Source: Epiperipatus broadwayi (Eukaryota; Onychophora; Udeonychophora; Euonychophora; Peripatidae). Taken from it: DNA of 64,000 nt. The notes under the pieces are model-generated. The model saw only the letters and a list, made by a program, of their open reading frames with translations, was not told where the DNA came from and made no database searches. The position numbers were made by a program, and so were the translations under genes. The stretch is taken from contig JAQFVV010000021.1 of NCBI GenBank assembly GCA_028023455.1, forward strand, positions 4,490,853 to 4,554,852. The letters run 5' to 3'. Of this stretch, positions 58,996 to 64,000 are shown piece by piece (the stretch's first letter is position 1; each line of letters starts with the position of its first letter).

Positions 58996-59984
58996 CTCTA
59001 TTTGCTTTAGCAAACATTTAGTATACTGAATGAGCAGGTTAATCAAATAAATATATACAAATTATTAAGAACCTGAAAATCTATCCATCATGTGAATGAC
59101 ATGATATTTAAGAGCCCGCTATGTAAAACTCAAAATTTATTCAGGTTACATCTTTTCCGCAGATAGTTGGTTCATTGCTATTCCAGACAGCTATCAAATT
59201 ATTGGTTTGTATCTAAGCGTGAAAGTGAAACTAAAAATGAAAATTACCTCTAATAACAAACCTGATAAATAAACCTTTCCCCCCTCTAAACCTCTATGGT
59301 AAAGGTAAGATTATAAAATTAGAGTTTTTTTATACCAGTAGGGATTTATAATAATCTTACCCTATCCCAAATTTTTTTTGTATATATATAATGTTAAACG
59401 CTCATTTTTAAATGCTGCTATAGTAAATAATATGCACTTCTACCTCAATACACGATGATAACTTTAATAAGAAAATAAATCACTTTTTATTGGTTCTCTT
59501 AGTATATAATAATTTTTTTTTTAAACTTTGTAATAAATATTAAACAATTTATATACTTCATTGGGATATAAATTAAGAAAATGTATTAGAAAGAAATTTT
59601 ATTAATTCAGAAGTGTGACATCATTGACATTTTAGAATATTAAGTTGTTATTATTAATTTAAAGGCATTATATATTGTTTTCATAAGTAATAATTGATTA
59701 TATTAAACAATAATTAAAAAAAATCAGTTATTGAATTTTAAAATATTAATTTTAAAGAATTGACAATTATTTGTTTTTTTTTTAATGTACTTTTAAATAT
59801 ACTGTAGAATTATTTATTGTTTTATTGGCAAGTAGCCAAGAATGATTTCTTATCAAGAAACCAGTTTTGATCACATGAACAAAATCATGGGCTGTTGAAT
59901 TAAAAACAAAATATTGGATTTTAAATTCTCAAAATGAACTGGTAAATAAATAGTTTTTATTTCAAGAATTTTGGAACCAAGACT
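58996..59984. other. AT-rich intergenic DNA
   Basis: No gene seen. Confidence 0.5.
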
Positions 59985-60340
59985 CAAATGATGTCAGCAA
60001 TACTTGTTTATTTTCTCACCCATATACTTCATTTTCTCCTCAAATACATCTCACCATATTCTGTTGAGTAATCTGAAGTCTTGGTATTGCTTTTCTGTTA
60101 AGTGTCCAAGTCTCAGATCCATAAGTAAGAACTGCTAAAACCCATTTATTAAAAACCTTCCTTTTCAAACACATAAGCGTATTTCCTTTTGATATTAAAT
60201 TATTTCTACCAAAAGTATTAGACCCAAAATCATTTCTATGATTAATTTTATCCATTTTGTTTCTAACTGTGTTAATAATTTGACCAAGGTATTTATAATT
60301 ATTAACTTCTTCTAATTCACTATTATTGATGTTTATTTCC
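59985..60340 (-). pseudogene. RTE-like LINE reverse transcriptase fragment
   Basis: On the minus strand: ELEEVNNYKYLGQIIN, FGSNTFGRNNLISKGN, LKRKVFNKWVLAVLTYGSET, then WTLNRKAIPRLQITQQNMVR. Here the Trp after GSET is intact, unlike at 23.76 kb. Stops follow at 60040. Truncated on both sides; a SINE piece abuts its upstream end. Confidence 0.8.
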
Positions 60341-60402
60341 TTTTTTTTTCATGAGGAAAAACATCAGCCAGGAAGCGAACCCATGAACCCGGGTCAACTG
60401 CT
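60341..60402 (-). mobile_element. tRNA-derived SINE, 5'-truncated
   Basis: Minus strand: GCAGTTGACCCGGGTTCATG, GGGTTCGCTTCCTGGCTGATG, then a tail and A10. The A-box half is missing. Confidence 0.6.
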
Positions 60403-62049
60403 CTTTTTGAGAAAATTCTTTGAATTAAAAACAAAATAAATTAATAATCAAATGCATAAGAAGTTCAAACATTGGAAGTCACAGAATTGTTTTCTTGATC
60501 CATGTTTATTGAACATTATAGTCCATCAATACACCATCACCAAAGCACAAGGGAATAAAATATATAAACTAATTATACTAACATCTATATAATAATTCTA
60601 TTACAATCCTACATTTTTAAGTTAATAAAATGTTTTTATTCTTGTATTCACGAGTATAAAATGTTTTTATTCTTAATGCAAAACTTTTTAAAATTGTCTT
60701 CTAAAATCAGTTTTACATCTCCTGGGGAAATAATGATTATTATAATGATGAATATATCTTAATAAACACACACATATATATTAAAACATAATATTACTTT
60801 TTTTAAATACGCATGTGAAAATTACAGTTCTAACATATCTTGAAAAACATTTTGAACTGTCATTAATTTTAAATGTATCGGCTATGATTTAAAGAAGATG
60901 AAACCTAAACCAGTTTTGGATAATTTTTAAACAAACGCAGAGCTGACAGACAGATTTTACTCGAATTATTTCTAAATGTCAGAATATTTTTTTCATCTCC
61001 AGATTTTGTAAACAAAAATATTATATTTCTTCAATTTCAAATATTTATTAAAGACAATCTTTTAAAGATCAGATCGTTACATAAAATACAGATCCTACTG
61101 TCTTGTCATGAAAAGAATTTGCAGTATTAAAATGTATCATGTTATATTTTGGAATTCATCATATATTATTTATAACATTACTTTTTATAAATAATAACAA
61201 AATATGTTCATTTTTAACGATATTTGTCACTAATTTAGCTAATTACTGAATACTAAAAAAAGCATTTAATAAATTCTGTAATATAAAAATTTATTTTAAG
61301 TATAAATATATGCAATTTTTTTGTTGTAAATACCTGCATGCTCTTATATCTGAGAATGATACTATATAGTTTTTTTTCTTAATGATAAAAGTTTATTCAT
61401 CAAAAAAAAAAAAAGGTACAAATACAGTTAAATAAAAGTTTTACAAAGAATGGTAAAAATGAAATTCAGGAGCAACATGGTGAAAAGGGACGGATACATA
61501 TGAAAAGGGAAAGGAATGTGGAAAGAGTGTATATTAACCATTAAAGACAAATGAATGTTACAGTTAGGAATTATTTGTAAAGCCTAGAATTTAAATATGA
61601 GTAGCATTTTAGGAGCACAATATTGAGAAATCCAATTTGCGATGGATAAGTTGAGAATAGGAAAACACTTGGAGATAACAACATTGGAAATAATAAATTT
61701 AAATAGAGTGAATCACTTGCAATTAAAATCATTAGGCCAAACTGCGGATTTTGCAATAATACTTAGATAAAATCGTTTATAACAATAACGCTAAAACCGC
61801 TATGAATAGCGCTTTTCTTTTTTTGGAAGGTTTTGTAATGTAGTGGTTATTGCATTAACTATCTTCCCTATAATAAAATTAAGCTATTTTTTAAGGTGGA
61901 TAGCCCCTAGTTAACTCAGCAAACTATTCAATCTTTTCAATCAATGGACATAAAAATTTCAAAATAATTACTATTTATCAAATAAGTGTCAATGGCTGTT
62001 CACAAAAAAATTATTCTAACATAGTGCAATCATTACTTGAAGTTGACAT
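60403..62049. other. AT-rich intergenic DNA
   Basis: No gene or recurring repeat recognised. Confidence 0.5.
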
Positions 62050-62200
62050 ATATCGTGGGTCATCATCATCATCATCACCATCGTCAACCATTATCAATCC
62101 ATTTCAGGATGAAGATCCCTCCAAGTTTAATCCATCTTCTCCGATGTTTAACTTCTCTTCTCCACATCACCCCTACACACTTTCTTAATTCATCCATCCA
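62050..62200 (-). mobile_element. RTE-like LINE, 3'-terminal fragment with (GAT)n tail
   Basis: Minus-strand product contains WMDELRKCVGVMWRREVK, parallel to WIDEIRKYAGILWKREAI at 24.0 kb. It ends in a (GAT)n-type tail (TCATCATCATCATC on the plus strand at 62059). Confidence 0.7.
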
Positions 62201-62599
62201 CTATTTATCTGTTTTATGTTTTTGTTTCCATGTGAGCTTAATTATAACAATAAAATTTCTTTAGTGATGCATAAGATGCAATTTTCATTTACTTTTCTTT
62301 ATTTTTATTTAAATTATATGCATATATACACAAGTACACACTAAAATTATTATTGATTATGTAAAATAAATAGACTATTATTAATAGTATGAGCTGATGA
62401 TGAGATGATTAACAGTAGCATAATAGTAGTCGACTCTCCATACAGCCTTGAGTACTAAAGTGAACACTTTTGGCACTCTACTTCCTATGAACTCCTGAGC
62501 AATAAAGCCAAGGGGGGGGGGAGAAGCTGTATATGACACAATCCATATAAGTACCATTAAACACAATAAAAACATTCAAACAAAACAAATTTTTTATAC
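62201..62599. other. Intergenic DNA
   Basis: A G11 run near 62511. No gene seen. Confidence 0.5.
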
Positions 62600-62842
62600 A
62601 TATTAAAATATATAATATTTAAGTACATAGTCTTTACTGAACTTAAATATAATTAGAATGGATTTGAATTCAGATTTTCAAGCTTCCTATAGCTATCCAC
62701 TCCAGCTTATACAACTGATACACATGTCCACATACCTGTGAAACAGATAAATGATTTCCAATATATGTGTTCCATGCTGAAACAGCACTCATCAGTTGAT
62801 TTGCTATCTTAATACAAACTGAGCACTGATATAAACTGAGAT

Positions 62843-62882
<40 letters not shown>

Positions 62883-63065
62883 GAAGTTAATGATCTGGAT
62901 AAACAGATGAGTGTTGGTTCAGCACAAAATACATATATTGGAGATCTTTTATTTTTTTACATGTACATTGTCATATGTATCGGTTGTATAAGATGAAGGG
63001 GATAGCTGTAGGGAGCTTGAAAGTCTGACTTCAAACCCATTCTAATTATATTAATATAAATATAA
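62600..63065. repeat. Foldback family B, copy with internal (TA)n(TG)n tract
   Basis: Left ATTAGAATGGATTTGAATTC, AACTGATACACATGTCCACA, CTGAAACAGCACTCATCAG; right GATGAGTGTTGGTTCAGCAC, CGGTTGTATAAGATGAAGG, TTCAAACCCATTCTAATTAT. The centre is replaced by (TA)n(TG)n at 62845-62882. Confidence 0.82.
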
Positions 63066-63182
63066 TTTAATTAAAATCAAATTTTTATATTAATACTACA
63101 TGGATTTAAATACTTATTTTAAAATATAATTTATACATCTTATTTCAAACACTTTATAGCAAATTTTTTATTATATATATAT

Positions 63183-63318
63183 ATACATACACAATATGAG
63201 ACATTTTGTCTGTTCTGCAGTCTTCTTCAGAGCATACCAAATTTTTAAAAAAAAAATTTAGCAGTAGGTCTGAGGAAGACTGCAGGACAGTTGAAATATC
63301 AGTTTCTGAGTGTGCATA
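63183..63318. repeat. Hairpin element, family F
   Basis: Left GTTCTGCAGTCTTCTTCAGA pairs with right TCTGAGGAAGACTGCAGGAC; the loop is A/T-rich and both outer ends run into (TA)n. Arms of about 50 bp are imperfect. Confidence 0.65.
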
Positions 63319-63395
63319 TATATATATATACTACTTTTTTTTGCTATAATGAGTTAAAAGTAATGTGTAAAAATTGTATTTATATAAAATATTAA

Positions 63396-63613
63396 AACAG
63401 ACAAAACTCTCCATACAATAGTGCCACTCAGTGCCAACCAGAGTAATCAATGGATGTCAGAAGGCTTGTTCATAAAATTCCTATCTAGTGCCTACCCATT
63501 CAATATCCACAGACTAGTTTCTGGCTTGTGGCCTTCATCACTGAGGAGCCTTGGATCTAAGTGCACAAGTCTTCTAGCATCCACTGATTACTCTGGCTTG
63601 CACTGAGTGGCAT
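63396..63613. repeat. Dispersed repeat family A, partial foldback
   Basis: AAAACTCTCCATACAATAG and CACTCAGTGCCAACCAGAG on the left, ACTCTGGCTTGCACTGAGTG on the right; the right arm is short. Contains CTTCATCACTGAGGAGCC. Confidence 0.75.
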
Positions 63614-64000
63614 CTTTTTGATATACATAATTATTTTTAAATTGCATTTCTACATTTATTCTTTCCATTTAAAGATAAAAAATAGAAATCTTCAAATTCC
63701 AATCAAAGCTTTTATTTTATGTATTCTTGGAGTCAAAATTAATATTAAATTCCATAATTTTATCCAATTATTTGAAACTGAATACAATACTTTGCTATAA
63801 TAAACAAAGAAAATTATATTTTCTACGAACTGATAGATTTAATGACATTTAGACATATGTTTGATTTTAAATTACTTTCAGTGTTTCATATGTAATTTGT
63901 ATCTAAATTTTTTAGCTTTTATAAATTATATATTATTTTTGAAAATAAAAATATTATTTTTAAAATATTGGAAAACTATTTTTTGTATTCACTAAATCAT
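63614..64000. other. AT-rich intergenic DNA
   Basis: Nothing recognised. Confidence 0.5.

Noticed and set aside
1-64000. Bacterial-style operons, ribosome binding sites, riboswitches or replication origins
   Set aside because: Composition, repeats and retroelements indicate animal nuclear DNA; no such features were seen.

Overview
The window is AT-rich animal-type DNA packed with transposable elements. I recognise no host protein-coding gene, rRNA, CRISPR array, bacterial-type operon or viral gene set. Evidence for a metazoan: Ty3/Gypsy, L1/Tx1-like, RTE-like and Penelope-like retroelements, tRNA-derived SINEs, hAT-type MITEs, abundant (TA)n and trinucleotide microsatellites, and many long inverted-repeat (foldback) elements. 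I cannot name the phylum from the sequence. One run of exactly 500 N (41194-41693) marks an assembly gap.

Layout. 1-9.5 kb: AT-rich DNA with palindromic elements (958-1145, 5283-5572), a 200-bp direct duplication (6658-7286) and foldback-family fragments. 9.5-18.8 kb: SINEs, a complete 400-bp hAT MITE with an 8-bp target duplication (10931-11330), a complete family-B foldback and a 5'-truncated L1/Tx1-like LINE. 18.8-22.9 kb: the quietest stretch. 22.9-26.5 kb: RTE-like and L1-like relics and family-A repeats. 26.8-29.4 kb: a 1.34-kb DNA transposon with 23-bp terminal inverted repeats, followed by three foldbacks in a row. 31.5-33.6 kb: SINE, microsatellite hairpin, and family B and H foldbacks. 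33.66-41.19 kb: a Ty3/Gypsy LTR retrotransposon on the minus strand (gag-protease, then RT-RNase H-integrase). 41.7-47.7 kb: a nearly full L1/Tx1-like LINE on the plus strand. 49-52 kb: an RTE relic split by a nested foldback, plus further family-A repeats. 52-64 kb: a 49-bp tandem repeat, a compound trinucleotide microsatellite, a Penelope-type GIY-YIG endonuclease relic, a second hAT MITE and more foldbacks.

Two patterns deserve most attention. First, at least eight unrelated inverted-repeat families occur here, several with arms of 90-290 bp that could fold into long double-stranded RNA if transcribed. Two of them (5283-5572 and 28443-28586) share their ends but carry different cores. Second, most reading-frame breaks in the two large retroelements fall in A or T homopolymers that are one or two bases too long. 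This points either to consensus errors in otherwise young elements or to recent slippage.

Autonomous elements here could supply machinery for passengers: L1/Tx1-like or RTE-like reverse transcriptase for the SINEs, and an unseen hAT transposase for the MITEs. That relation is inferred from family knowledge and not shown by the sequence.
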